Of a DNA stretch of 64,000 bases, positions 40,485 through 48,778 are shown one piece after another. The stretch's first letter is position 1. The number at the start of each line of letters is the position of its first letter. The translations under genes and the position numbers were made by a program. The stretch covers positions 682,001-746,000 of the forward strand of contig NZ_CP104003.1 in the NCBI RefSeq assembly GCF_025231485.1. Direction: 5' to 3'. Source of the stretch: Salinirubellus salinus. Its GTDB lineage: Archaea > Halobacteriota > Halobacteria > Halobacteriales > Haloarculaceae. The notes under the pieces were generated by a model. The model was given only the letters and a program-made list of their open reading frames with translations, made no database searches and was not told the DNA's origin.

Positions 40485-42328
40485 GCGGTGAGCGTCGCCC
40501 GCCGGTAGCGGACTCCGCCGACTGGCCCGATGCGGTGGCCGACTCGCCGAACGAGAGCACGCTCTGGGGACGCGTCGTCGTCGACGAACTCTACCGCGCT
40601 GGCGTCGACGCGGCCTGTCTCGCACCCGGTTCGCGCTCGACGCCGCTGACGATGGCGTTCGCCGACCACCCGGGCGTCCGCGTCTTCTCGCACCTCGACG
40701 AGCGCTCGGCGGCGTTCTTCGCGCTCGGCCGGGCGAAGCGGACGGGGCGACCGACCCCCGTCGTCACCACCTCCGGGACGGCGACGGCCAACCTCCACCC
40801 CGCGGTGATCGAGGCGAACCAGGCACGCGTCCCGATGCTGCTGCTGACGGCCGACCGGCCGCGCGAACTCCAGCACTCCGGGGCGAACCAGACCGTCGAC
40901 CAGGAGAAGCTCTACGGCGACGCCGTCCGACACTACCGGAGCCTCCCCGACCCGGCGTTCGACGGCCGGAAACTCCGTGCGGTCCGGACGGCCGTCTCGC
41001 GCGCGGTCCACACCGCGAGCGACGGCGCGAACCCCGGACCGGTCCACCTGAACTGTCCGTTCCGCAAGCCGCTGGAGCCGACGCCGACGGACCCGCCCGA
41101 GGGGTGGGCCGAGGCGTCGCCGCTCGGGGCGCGTGGCCGTCCGGACGGGACCCCGTTCGTGGCCGTCACCGAGGGGCGGACGGAACTCGCGTCGGCCGAC
41201 CGCGCGCGCCTCGTCGAGGCCGTCGAGGGGGCCGACGCGGGGGTCCTCGTCTGCGGGCCGGCCGACGCGCCGACCCCTTCCCGCGACGCGATGCGGGGGC
41301 TCGCGCTCTCGACCGGGTTCCCGGTGCTCGCCGACCCGCTCTCGGGGCTACGCTGGGGCCAACACGTCGACGCCGACGGGGTGACGGTCTGCGGGGGCTA
41401 CGACGCGTATCTCGGGGCGCTCGAGACGTACCCGGACGTCGTGCTGCGGTTCGGCGCCTCGCCCACCTCGAAGCCCCTGCGACGGTACCTCGCCGAGGCG
41501 GGCCGTCGTGGCGCCCGGCAGTTCGTCGTCGACCCGGCTGGCGGGTGGCGTGAGGCGGCGTTCACCGCGACGGACCTCGTCGTGGCCGCACCGACGCCGC
41601 TGGCCGCGGCACTCTCGGGTCGCGTCGAGCGCGAGGCTGGTGGGTTCGAGGTGCGGCTCGCGGACCTGGAGACGGCCTACTGGGACCGGGTGGCCGACGA
41701 GTCGCGGTTCCTCGAGGGCGACGTGCTCGGCGACGTGGCGGCGCTCGCTCCCGACCCGTCGACGGTGTTCGTCTCGAACTCGATGCCGGTCCGTGACCTC
41801 GACCGATTCGGCCGGCCGCACGACGCCGACCTGACCGTCCTCGGGAACCGCGGGGCGTCGGGCATCGACGGCATCGCGTCGACGGGGCTGGGCGCCGGGA
41901 GCGCGAGCGAGGGGCCGCTCGTCCTCGTCACCGGCGATCTCGCGTACTACCACGACTCGAACGGGCTCCTCGCCGTCGCACGGAGCGGCGTCGACGCCAC
42001 CGTCGTCCTCGTGAACAACGACGGCGGCGGCATCTTCCACCTCCTCCCGGTCGAGTCGTTCGACCCGCCGTTCACCGAACAGTTCACCACCCCGCACGGG
42101 CTGGACTTCGAGCCGACCGCCGACCTCTACGGACTCGAGTTCGCCCGCACCGACGACCGTGAGACCTTCCGCGACCTGTTCGCCGAGAGCGTCGCCACCG
42201 ACGGAACGCAGGTGATAGAGGTCGTCTTCGACGGGGAGGCGAGCCACCGGGGGCGGGAGACGCTCCAGCAGTCGGTCCACGAGTGGGTCCGGAGTCGTGA
42301 CGGCCGCGACGCCGGCCACAACGACTAA
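40481..42328 (+). CDS. menD: SEPHCHC synthase (MenD)
   Basis: 615 residues. Thiamine-diphosphate enzyme joining isochorismate and 2-oxoglutarate (2-succinyl-5-enolpyruvyl-6-hydroxy-3-cyclohexene-1-carboxylate synthase). The N-terminal Pyr domain has CLAPGSRSTPLTMAFADHPG, SHLDERSAAFFALG, VVTTSGTATANLHPAV and LTADRPRELQHSGANQTVDQ. The C-terminal PP domain has the ThDP/Mg site GDLAYYHDSNGLLA to VVLVNNDGGGIFHLLP. Length is normal. ATGA overlap with menF indicates one operon. menB follows 1.3 kb downstream. Confidence 0.96.
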   Translation: MSGERRPPVADSADWPDAVADSPNESTLWGRVVVDELYRAGVDAACLAPGSRSTPLTMAFADHPGVRVFSHLDERSAAFFALGRAKRTGRPTPVVTTSGTATANLHPAVIEANQARVPMLLLTADRPRELQHSGANQTVDQEKLYGDAVRHYRSLPDPAFDGRKLRAVRTAVSRAVHTASDGANPGPVHLNCPFRKPLEPTPTDPPEGWAEASPLGARGRPDGTPFVAVTEGRTELASADRARLVEAVEGADAGVLVCGPADAPTPSRDAMRGLALSTGFPVLADPLSGLRWGQHVDADGVTVCGGYDAYLGALETYPDVVLRFGASPTSKPLRRYLAEAGRRGARQFVVDPAGGWREAAFTATDLVVAAPTPLAAALSGRVEREAGGFEVRLADLETAYWDRVADESRFLEGDVLGDVAALAPDPSTVFVSNSMPVRDLDRFGRPHDADLTVLGNRGASGIDGIASTGLGAGSASEGPLVLVTGDLAYYHDSNGLLAVARSGVDATVVLVNNDGGGIFHLLPVESFDPPFTEQFTTPHGLDFEPTADLYGLEFARTDDRETFRDLFAESVATDGTQVIEVVFDGEASHRGRETLQQSVHEWVRSRDGRDAGHND

Positions 42329-42355
42329 CCCGGGCGTCCGAGTAGCCGGCTGCGT

Positions 42356-42601
42356 ATGTCCACCGCCCTCCGTGTCCTCCCCAGCGAACTGCTGTACACG
42401 CTCGCTGCCCTCGCCGTCGTCCTCGTCGTGAGCTTCGTCTTCGGGTTCACGAACGTCTTCGGTGCGCTCTCGGCAGCCGTCTCCATCGCCATCTCGCTCG
42501 TCGTCCTCTGGCTGTTCTGGCGACTGGTGACGGCGACGGAGCGGATCGCCCGGGCCACCGAGTCGCTCGCGGACGACTCGCTCGCCGGGCACGAGGACTA
42601 G
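42356..42601 (+). CDS. Small two-helix membrane protein
   Basis: 81 residues. Two hydrophobic helices, LLYTLAALAVVLVVSFVFGF and LSAAVSIAISLVVLWLFWRL, separated by a Phe/Asn loop, then a short charged tail. It follows menD by 27 nt and may be co-transcribed; it ends in a 4-nt convergent overlap with the DnaJ membrane gene. Function unknown. Confidence 0.75.
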   Translation: MSTALRVLPSELLYTLAALAVVLVVSFVFGFTNVFGALSAAVSIAISLVVLWLFWRLVTATERIARATESLADDSLAGHED

Positions 42602-43458
42602 AGCGTCGCGCCGCCGACGAGCGCGCTCACGCAGAGTGCGAGCGGCACCGCCGTGAGTAGGAACGCGAGCGCGCCCGAGAGCGACAGCACGCCCAGCCCG
42701 GCGACCGAGAGCGCCACCGGCAGGAGCGCCAGCCACCCCCCGAAGACGGGGATGCCGAGCTCCGGCTTCAGCACGAGGTAGGCGACGACGAACAGGGTGC
42801 AGACGCCGACGATGGCGTTGACCGGCAGCGGGAACCACGGTGCGACGGTGCTCCCGAGGAAGACGGGGTAGGCGACGAAGACGGCGAGCGCGAGCGGCCC
42901 GCTCGCGGGCGTCAGCCGGGACTGCCACGCCTCCAGCAGCGCCGTGGTGAGCCGGACCCACCGGGCGGCGCCCCGCTGTACCGTCCCGTAGTCCTCGGCA
43001 CGGTCCCGGTCGGTCCGCGTCCGCTCGCTCGCCGTGGTCGCCCCGTAGCCGGGGCGGCCGTGTCGCGTCCATCGGGTACCACGGGTCTCACTGGCCCGCG
43101 TGGTTCCCCCGGCATCGGTGGCACTCGCCGCGGTGGCGCCCGGCGCTGTCCCCGTCTCGTTCCGCGCTCGGGCCCCCGGCGCGGTAGAGTCCGGTTCCCG
43201 GCCGTCGTCGGCGTCGACCCGTTCGGCCGCGAGGTAGCCCTCGTGGCCCAGTCGGTCGTACCGGCGGCGCTCCGCGGGGTCTCCGAGCACCTCGTGGGCA
43301 CGCTTGACACGGCGGAACCGGTCGGCCGCGTCGGCGCCCTCGGCCACGTCGGGGTGCGTCTCCTTCACCCGTTCGCGGTAGGCCTCCCGGATGGCGTCGG
43401 CGCTGGCGGTCCGCTCCAGCCCCAGCACGCCGTAGAAGTCCCCACCCTCGTCTGCCAT
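42598..43458 (-). CDS. J-domain membrane protein
   Basis: 286 residues. N-terminal J domain of about 65 residues: FYGVLGLERTASADAIREAY, KETHPDVAEGADAADRFRRV with the HPD tripeptide, then VLGDPAERRRYDRLGHEGYL. A Gly/Thr/Arg-rich, low-complexity linker (about 70-165) is followed by four or five C-terminal transmembrane helices (ALAVFVAYPVFLGSTVAP, AIVGVCTLFVVAYLVL, LALLPVALSVAGLG, LAFLLTAVPLALCVSALVG). It is therefore a membrane-tethered DnaJ co-chaperone, probably recruiting DnaK to the membrane. Specific client unknown. Confidence 0.88.
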   Translation of the reverse strand: MADEGGDFYGVLGLERTASADAIREAYRERVKETHPDVAEGADAADRFRRVKRAHEVLGDPAERRRYDRLGHEGYLAAERVDADDGREPDSTAPGARARNETGTAPGATAASATDAGGTTRASETRGTRWTRHGRPGYGATTASERTRTDRDRAEDYGTVQRGAARWVRLTTALLEAWQSRLTPASGPLALAVFVAYPVFLGSTVAPWFPLPVNAIVGVCTLFVVAYLVLKPELGIPVFGGWLALLPVALSVAGLGVLSLSGALAFLLTAVPLALCVSALVGGATL

Positions 43459-43603
43459 CGCCGGGGGTGAGTTCCGTCGGTGCAAAACGCTTGGCCTTCG
43501 GTCGCTCGACACAACGGGCTGGCGTCGCGCGACAGTAGCCACCCGCGGAGTGATCACCTCCGCCGCCGAGAACGCTTTTGTCGCCGCCGGGCGTCGCTCA
43601 GGC

Positions 43604-44521
43604 ATGGTATCCGAACTGTTCGACCCGGACCGCTGGGAGGCGGTCGACGCGTTCGACTTCCGCGACCTGACCTACCACCGCGCGACCGACGTGGGTGCCG
43701 TCCGAATCGCCTTCGACCGGCCCGAGGTCCGCAACGCCTTCCGGCCCGAGACGGTCGACGAACTCTACGTCGCGCTCGACCACGCGAAGCGACAGACGGA
43801 CGTGGGGTGTGTCCTCCTCACCGGCAACGGCCCCTCGCCCAAGGACGGCGGGTGGGCGTTCTGTTCCGGCGGCGACCAGCGCGTTCGTGGCGACGCGGGC
43901 TACGAGTACGAGGACAGCGCGGAGCCGAGCGAGGACGAGACCGAACGAGAGAAGCGTGCCCGACAGGCCCCGCGACTCCACATCCTCGAGGTCCAGCGGC
44001 TCATCCGGACCATCCCGAAGCCCGTCGTCTGCGTCGCGCCCGGCTGGGCCGTCGGCGGCGGTCACTCGCTCCACGTCGTCTGCGACATGACGCTCGCGAG
44101 CGAGGAGCACGCGAAGTTCCTCCAGACGGACCCCGACGTCGCCAGCTACGACGCCGGCTACGGGAGCGCCTACCTCGCCCGGCAGATCGGTCAGAAGAAG
44201 GCCCGCGAGGTGTTCTTCCTCGGTAAGACCTACTCCGCCGATGAGGCCGTCGAGATGGGGATGGCCAACGAGGCCGTCCCCCACGAGGAACTGGAGACAG
44301 TCGCACTCGACTGGGCCGAGCGCATCACGTCCAAGTCACCGATGGCCATCCGGATGCTCAAGTACGCGTTCAACGCCGTCGACGACGGGATGATGGGCCA
44401 GCAGGTGTTCGCGGGCGAGGCGACCCGACTCGGCTACATGACCGACGAGGCGAAGGAGGGCAGAGACGCGTTCGTGGAGGGGCGGGAGCCGGAGTTCCAG
44501 CGGTTCCCCTGGCACTACTAG
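43604..44521 (+). CDS. menB: 1,4-dihydroxy-2-naphthoyl-CoA synthase
   Basis: 305 residues. Closes the second ring of the naphthoquinone in menaquinone synthesis, from o-succinylbenzoyl-CoA. Crotonase fold: FDRPEVRNAFRPETVDELYV, VLLTGNGPSPKDGGWAFCSGGDQ (oxyanion-hole Gly region), KPVVCVAPGWAVGGGHSLHV and the MenB-specific DVASYDAGYGSAYLARQIGQ. The end ReEPEFQRFPWHY is typical. ATG at 43604 has TATA-like GCTTTTGTC about 25-30 nt upstream. A cluster of hairpins follows its stop. Confidence 0.96.
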   Translation: MVSELFDPDRWEAVDAFDFRDLTYHRATDVGAVRIAFDRPEVRNAFRPETVDELYVALDHAKRQTDVGCVLLTGNGPSPKDGGWAFCSGGDQRVRGDAGYEYEDSAEPSEDETEREKRARQAPRLHILEVQRLIRTIPKPVVCVAPGWAVGGGHSLHVVCDMTLASEEHAKFLQTDPDVASYDAGYGSAYLARQIGQKKAREVFFLGKTYSADEAVEMGMANEAVPHEELETVALDWAERITSKSPMAIRMLKYAFNAVDDGMMGQQVFAGEATRLGYMTDEAKEGRDAFVEGREPEFQRFPWHY

Positions 44522-44545
44522 GCGACCAACCTTTTCTCGTCGGGT

Positions 44546-44674
44546 GCGCCTTCGGCGCGAAGCGCTCTCTGCTCGCGGGCGCTGCGCGCCCGCTCGCATG
44601 GTGCGTGGTGGCGGAGCCACCACGCTACTCGAAAACTCTGGATGCAGAAGGCGGCGCTCGCTCCGCTCGCGCCG
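44546..44674. repeat. Cluster of five short hairpins between menB and the SDR gene
   Basis: Five inverted repeats with 3-nt loops or the 11-nt centre: 44546-44558 (GCGCC-TTC-GGCGC); 44555-44565 (GCGC-GAA-GCGC, overlapping the first); 44575-44593 (8-bp GCGGGCGC-TGC-GCGCCCGC); 44603-44625 (10-bp GCGTGGTGGC-GGA-GCCACCACGC); and 44652-44674 (6-bp arms CGGCGC/GCGCCG around TCGCTCCGCTC, the reverse complement of GAGCGGAGCGA). On one strand each loop is of GNA type. The stretch 44522-44794 has no convincing gene. Confidence 0.85.
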
Positions 44675-44794
44675 GGTGAGCGCTGTGGACGTTCCAGCAC
44701 CGCCCCGCTCTGCCCCGCACCGCTACCGCCCAGCACCACCCTCCAGACTGGCCGCTTGGGAAACACGGATACGGCGTCCGGGACTCCTCACCCT

Positions 44795-45490
44795 ATGGAC
44801 AAGACGGTAGCCATCACCGGAGCGAGCCGAGGACTGGGCGCGGCCGTCGCCCGCGCGTTCGGCGCCGAGGGCGCACACCTCGTCCTCTCCGCCCGCGACA
44901 CCGATGCGCTGGACATGGTCGCCGCGGACGTGTTGGAGGCCGGCGGGAGCGTCTCGACGGTACGAGCCGACGTGCGCGACGAGTTCGACGTCGAGCGGTT
45001 CTGCGAGGAGGCCGCCCGAGAGAGCGACGGGGGTATCGACGTCCTCGTCGCGAACGCCGGGGTCTACCACGGCGACGTGGGGCAGACCCGCCTCGCCGAC
45101 GAGTCCTACAGCGCGTTCGACGACCACCTCCGCACCAACGTCCGGGGCGTCTACGCGACGATCCGGGAGGCCGTCCCCCACCTCGCCCCCGAGGCTCGCG
45201 TCCTCGTCCCGTCCGGACAGATCGCCCGTGAGGCCAAGTCGGGCCTCGGCTCCTACGCCGTCTCCAAGGCGGGGGCCGAGGCGCTCGTCCGGCAGTTCGC
45301 CGCCGAACTCGAGCAGGCGGTCGGCGTCGTCGACCCCGGTCAGGTGTCGACCGACCTCACCGGCAACGGGCCGGGCCGTGCCCCCGCGGACGTGGCCGGG
45401 ATGTTCGTCTGGGCCGCGACGGCGGCCGATGCCGAGGAACTCGACGGCGGGGTCCTCGACCTGCGGGCGTGGAAGTCGGCGACACGCTGA
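44795..45490 (+). CDS. Short-chain dehydrogenase/reductase
   Basis: 231 residues. Classical SDR: cofactor loop TVAITGASRGLGAAVARAFG (T-G-x3-G-x-G), then LVANAGVYHGDVG (NAG motif), the Ser in ARVLVPSGQ, and the catalytic Y-x3-K as SYAVSKAGAEALV. The Ala-Arg at the end of strand 2 (LSARDTDALDMVA) suggests NADP(H). Substrate unknown. It begins 273 nt after menB across the hairpin-rich stretch, so a shared transcript is uncertain. Confidence 0.9.
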   Translation: MDKTVAITGASRGLGAAVARAFGAEGAHLVLSARDTDALDMVAADVLEAGGSVSTVRADVRDEFDVERFCEEAARESDGGIDVLVANAGVYHGDVGQTRLADESYSAFDDHLRTNVRGVYATIREAVPHLAPEARVLVPSGQIAREAKSGLGSYAVSKAGAEALVRQFAAELEQAVGVVDPGQVSTDLTGNGPGRAPADVAGMFVWAATAADAEELDGGVLDLRAWKSATR

Positions 45491-45567
45491 GTGCGCACGA
45501 CGGGTTTCGTGACCCGCACAATCGGTCGAGCAGAGGGCTTATTAACGAGAGAACTCGAGTTGTGAAC

Positions 45568-46437
45568 ATGGAGGTCGAGACCGAGCGGGAGGCCACGACG
45601 TCGCCGGCGTTCGGCAGGCCGTCGCTGGTCGGTGCCGGGTCCGTCGTGGTGCTCGTGGCGCTGACCGCGGTGGGCTACGCCGTGGGCCTGTGGAAGGTGC
45701 TGGTCATCGCGTGGGTCGCGTTCGTCGCGATGGCGGGGTTCGCCCCCTTCGGGGCCCGCGCCGCCGGGACGAACGACGCCCGCCGACTCGTCTGGGGCTA
45801 CGGGCTCGCTGCAGGGGCGATGGTCACCTCGGCCGCGGTGTTCCTGCTCCCGCAAGCCATCGGACTGGACACCCGCATCGGCGGTTTCGGCGTCGCCGCC
45901 GGACTGCTCGTCGGGTACGGCTCACACACGCTGGGGCACCGCCTCGCACACCTCGAGACGCCGTTCGACAAGACGACCGTCGAGATCAGCGCCCACGCGC
46001 TCTCCGCAGGACTCATCATCGGGCTGGTCTACGCCGCGATGCCGGGACTGGGACTACTGCTCGGCCTGGCCATCGTCTCGCACAAGGGGCCGGCGGGCTA
46101 CGCGGCGGCGCGCCGGCTCGCTGGTCGGGGGAAGTCCCCCGCCGTGTTGCTCTTCCCGGCCGCCGGCGTCGGCCTGACGGCCATCCCGATCGCGTTCCTC
46201 ACACCACCGAGTACCGCCGCCGTCAACGCGGCCATCTTCGGGTTCGCCGCGGGCGTCTTCCTCCACGTCGCGATGGACTTCCTCCCGCGATGCGAGCAGG
46301 GGAGCGAGGTGGGCGAGGTTGCGGCGCTCTCCGACGACGCGCACGCACTGCTCGACCGACTCCGGACCCACGCCGTCCTCAGCACGTCGCTAGGGGCAGC
46401 CGCCGTCTTCGTCGCGTGGCTCGCCGTCGGCGCTTAA
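45568..46437 (+). CDS. ZIP-family divalent metal transporter
   Basis: 289 residues, seven to eight hydrophobic helices. His-containing helices characteristic of ZIP transporters: SHTLGHRLAHLETPF, then EISAHALSAGLIIGLVYA and AIVSHKGPAGYAAARRLAG, and FLHVAMDFLPRCEQG near the end, giving probable metal ligands. The family imports Zn, Fe or Mn; the metal here is not readable. ATG at 45568 is supported by TATA-like CTTATTAACG about 25-30 nt upstream. GTG at 45562 is an alternative. Confidence 0.85.
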   Translation: MEVETEREATTSPAFGRPSLVGAGSVVVLVALTAVGYAVGLWKVLVIAWVAFVAMAGFAPFGARAAGTNDARRLVWGYGLAAGAMVTSAAVFLLPQAIGLDTRIGGFGVAAGLLVGYGSHTLGHRLAHLETPFDKTTVEISAHALSAGLIIGLVYAAMPGLGLLLGLAIVSHKGPAGYAAARRLAGRGKSPAVLLFPAAGVGLTAIPIAFLTPPSTAAVNAAIFGFAAGVFLHVAMDFLPRCEQGSEVGEVAALSDDAHALLDRLRTHAVLSTSLGAAAVFVAWLAVGA

Positions 46438-46598
46438 CCACGCTCGTCGGTGTCACGGCGAGCGGCGCGCTCTGCGTCCTCGCGCCGCATCTCCTCGCGC
46501 TCGTCGTGTTCGGACCGTACCAGCGCGTACAGCGCGAGTGGTGCGGCCAGCGCGAACAGGAGGACGACGAGGACGAACGCCGCCTCGACGGCGGCCAT
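46434..46598 (-). CDS. Very small single-pass membrane protein
   Basis: 54 residues. One transmembrane helix, AAFVLVVLLFALAAPLALYA, then a strongly charged tail (SEHDEREEMRREDAERAARR). Its start shares one base with the stop of the zinc-ribbon gene upstream (TGATG), so the two are probably translated together. Function unknown; short but the coupling supports a real gene. Confidence 0.65.
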   Translation of the reverse strand: MAAVEAAFVLVVLLFALAAPLALYALVRSEHDEREEMRREDAERAARRDTDERG

Positions 46599-46816
46599 CA
46601 GCCGAGGAACACGTCCACGATGTCGTTCGACCCCGGCGTGCTGTCCCGGTAGAGTTCCGAGTACCCGCAGTTCGTACAGGAGACGACCTTGAACGTGTTC
46701 GTCTGGATGTCGAAGAACTTCGAGAGGCCGTCGCCGGTGGTCGAGATCTTGCCCACGTCGGTGCCGTCGTGACCGCACTTCGGACAGCCGCGCTCGTCGC
46801 TCGTGTTGGGGACCAT
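46598..46816 (-). CDS. Zinc-ribbon nucleic-acid-binding protein (YpzJ-like)
   Basis: 72 residues. Two Cys-x2-Cys knuckles: RGCPKCGHDGTDVGK and VVSCTNCGYSELYRD, separated by about 30 residues containing TGDGLSKFFDIQTNTF. The spacing is that of the small COG3478 zinc ribbons, resembling the TFIIS/RPB9 type. Likely binds nucleic acid; role unknown. The tail TPGSNDIVDVFLG is typical. Confidence 0.88.
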   Translation of the reverse strand: MVPNTSDERGCPKCGHDGTDVGKISTTGDGLSKFFDIQTNTFKVVSCTNCGYSELYRDSTPGSNDIVDVFLG

Positions 46817-46842
46817 ACCCGCGGGTTCCCGAGCGCCGCGTA

Positions 46843-47352
46843 TCAGTCTTGTGGGCCGAGCGACAGCTCGTAGACGTACTCCCGGTGTTCGACGCCGTCC
46901 GTCTCCCCCGCCCGTTCGTCCACCCGCTCGAAGCCGTACGACTCGTAGAACGAGACGCCCACCGGGTTCTCCGCGAGGACGACGAGTCGGAGGCGCTCGG
47001 CCCGCACGGGCAGTCGGCCGCGGAGGTGGTCGACGAGGCGGCCACCCACCCCCTCGCCCCACCGGCCGGGGTGGACGTAGAGGCGTCCGAGGTGGTAGGT
47101 GCCCCGTTCGCCAGGCTCCGGGCCCGCGTCGGCGACGCCCACGACGGCACCCGCGTCCGTCGCCACGAGGAACGCCCGTTCCTCGGCCACCGCAGCCCCG
47201 CGGAGCGACTCGACGCCCCACCACTGGTCGACGACACGGTCGACCCGGTCCGGGCCGAACACGTCGTCGTAGGCGGCGTGCCACGCGGCACGGCCGAGTG
47301 CGTGTATCGCCTCCGCGTCGTCGGGGTCGGCTGGACGGACGGTGACGTTCAC
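46843..47352 (-). CDS. GNAT-family N-acetyltransferase
   Basis: 169 residues from a GTG at 47352. The motif A region is YHLGRLYVHPGRWGEGVGG with R-W-G-E-G-V-G, followed by RLRLVVLAENPVGVSFYESYGFE. N-terminal VTVRPADPDDAEAIHALGRAAW is a common GNAT start. Substrate unknown. It is divergent from the Tat lipoprotein gene, with about 100 nt between starts. Confidence 0.88.
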   Translation of the reverse strand: MNVTVRPADPDDAEAIHALGRAAWHAAYDDVFGPDRVDRVVDQWWGVESLRGAAVAEERAFLVATDAGAVVGVADAGPEPGERGTYHLGRLYVHPGRWGEGVGGRLVDHLRGRLPVRAERLRLVVLAENPVGVSFYESYGFERVDERAGETDGVEHREYVYELSLGPQD

Positions 47353-47454
47353 GTCCCGCGTGACGGACCCCACACCGTTGGTTCTTTCGTGGAGAGTCGA
47401 CCGCGCGTTCGAGACGCCACGAGACAGTTGCCGGTCCCCTACCCACTCGAGCCC

Positions 47455-47994
47455 GTGCGACGCCGCGACCTCCTCTGTACCGGTGCGCTCGCCCTCCCTG
47501 TCGGACTGGCTGGCTGTCTGGGTGAATCCGTCCCGGTCACGGACGACGTGTCGATGGCCGACCCGCTCGCCACCGACGAGCACCCGGCCAAGTTGCGTGT
47601 CGAGACGACGACCACCACCGTGACCGACTACGTCCTCGGGGAACGACCGGCCGTACAGGGTCCCCACGTCACCAGCCAGGACGGCGCGCTCTACCTGATG
47701 CCGGTCCACGACGGGAAACCCACGGACCTCGTCGAGCCGGGGTGCTGGGCGCTCACCGAGCACGTCGCCGTCACCACCGAGTACGGCACCGTCGAGGGGC
47801 CCGCGGGTGAGTCCATCGCGAGTGAGTCGTTCCCCTACGGCCACGTGGATGCCGAGAGCGACTGTCTGGCGGCGGGCGACCACCGCGTCGGCGTCGGCGG
47901 CCGGGCCGCCGAGGACCCGCCCGGTCTCCCCGGGAACGACGACGACGCCACCGAGTTCTCGTGGGGCTTCACGCTGAACGTCCAGGACGGCTGA
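47455..47994 (+). CDS. Tat-type lipoprotein, unknown function
   Basis: 179 residues from a GTG start. The signal VRRRDLLCTGALALPVGLAG has a twin arginine and ends in a lipobox LAGC. The mature part is short and beta-rich: AKLRVETTTTTVTDYVLGER, ALTEHVAVTTEYGTVEG, ATEFSWGFTLNVQDG. No family recognised. The GTG is chosen because it places the RR motif at the N-terminus; the frame is open far upstream. Confidence 0.78.
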   Translation: MRRRDLLCTGALALPVGLAGCLGESVPVTDDVSMADPLATDEHPAKLRVETTTTTVTDYVLGERPAVQGPHVTSQDGALYLMPVHDGKPTDLVEPGCWALTEHVAVTTEYGTVEGPAGESIASESFPYGHVDAESDCLAAGDHRVGVGGRAAEDPPGLPGNDDDATEFSWGFTLNVQDG

Positions 47995-48009
47995 TTCGAC
48001 CGCGACGAC

Positions 48010-48774
48010 TCAGAGTCCCGTCGGGTGCTCGATGTACGTCGTCTCGAGGCCCTCGTCCCACCCCGTCACCACGTCCTGCAGCGCTCTGACGCCGAACGTC
48101 TCGGTGGCGTAGTGGCCGGCGAGGAAGACGTGGATGCCGGCCTCGCGGGCCTCGTGGTACGCCGGCTGTTTCCCCTCGCCGGTGACGAGCGCGTCGACGC
48201 CGAGTTCGCGGGCCTCGTCCAGCCAGTCGGTGCCGGCGCCGGTGAGGACGGCCACGTCCTCGATACGGTCCGGGCCGAACTCGAGGACCTGCACACCGTC
48301 GTTCTCGAGGGGCTCAAGTCGCTCGGTCAGCGAGTCGACGGTGTGCGGCTCGTCCGCCCGGGCCCGGACCCCGACGGTGGCCGGGCCATCGCGACCGAAC
48401 CCGTCGACCACCTCCAGTTCGAGGAACTCGGCGAGTCGGGCGGCGTTGCCGAGTTCGCGGTGGGCGTCGAGCGGCAGGTGGACCGCGTACAACGCGAGGT
48501 CGTTCGCCAGCAGCGCGTCGAGCCGGTCGTACTCCTTGCCGGTGACGCGGTCGATGCCGCCCCACGAGATGCCGTGGTGGACGACGAGCACGTCCGCGTC
48601 GCGGGCGGCGGCCTCCTCGAACGTGAGTTCCACGCCGTCGACGGCGAACGCGGCCGTCGACACGTCGGCATCCTCCGGGCCGACCTGCAGGCCGTTGACG
48701 GCGTAGTCGAGGCCGTCCAGTTCCTCGACGTCCAGCAGCTCGTCCAGTCGGTCGGCGAAGGTAGCGAGTTCCAT
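48010..48774 (-). CDS. NIF3-like dinuclear metal-centre protein
   Basis: 254 residues. The NIF3/YbgI family forms hexameric toroids with a two-metal site. Metal-binding motifs: LVVHHGISWG (His-His) and VYAVHLPLDAHRELGNA, and at the C-terminus FLAGHYATETFGVRAL with His and Glu. GLDYAVNGLQVG at the start is the usual N-terminal signature. The biochemical role of the family is unsettled; some members act as GTP cyclohydrolase-like or structural factors. It follows agmatinase by 4 nt, third gene of the eIF5A operon. Confidence 0.93.
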   Translation of the reverse strand: MELATFADRLDELLDVEELDGLDYAVNGLQVGPEDADVSTAAFAVDGVELTFEEAAARDADVLVVHHGISWGGIDRVTGKEYDRLDALLANDLALYAVHLPLDAHRELGNAARLAEFLELEVVDGFGRDGPATVGVRARADEPHTVDSLTERLEPLENDGVQVLEFGPDRIEDVAVLTGAGTDWLDEARELGVDALVTGEGKQPAYHEAREAGIHVFLAGHYATETFGVRALQDVVTGWDEGLETTYIEHPTGL

Positions 48775-48778
48775 ACCC

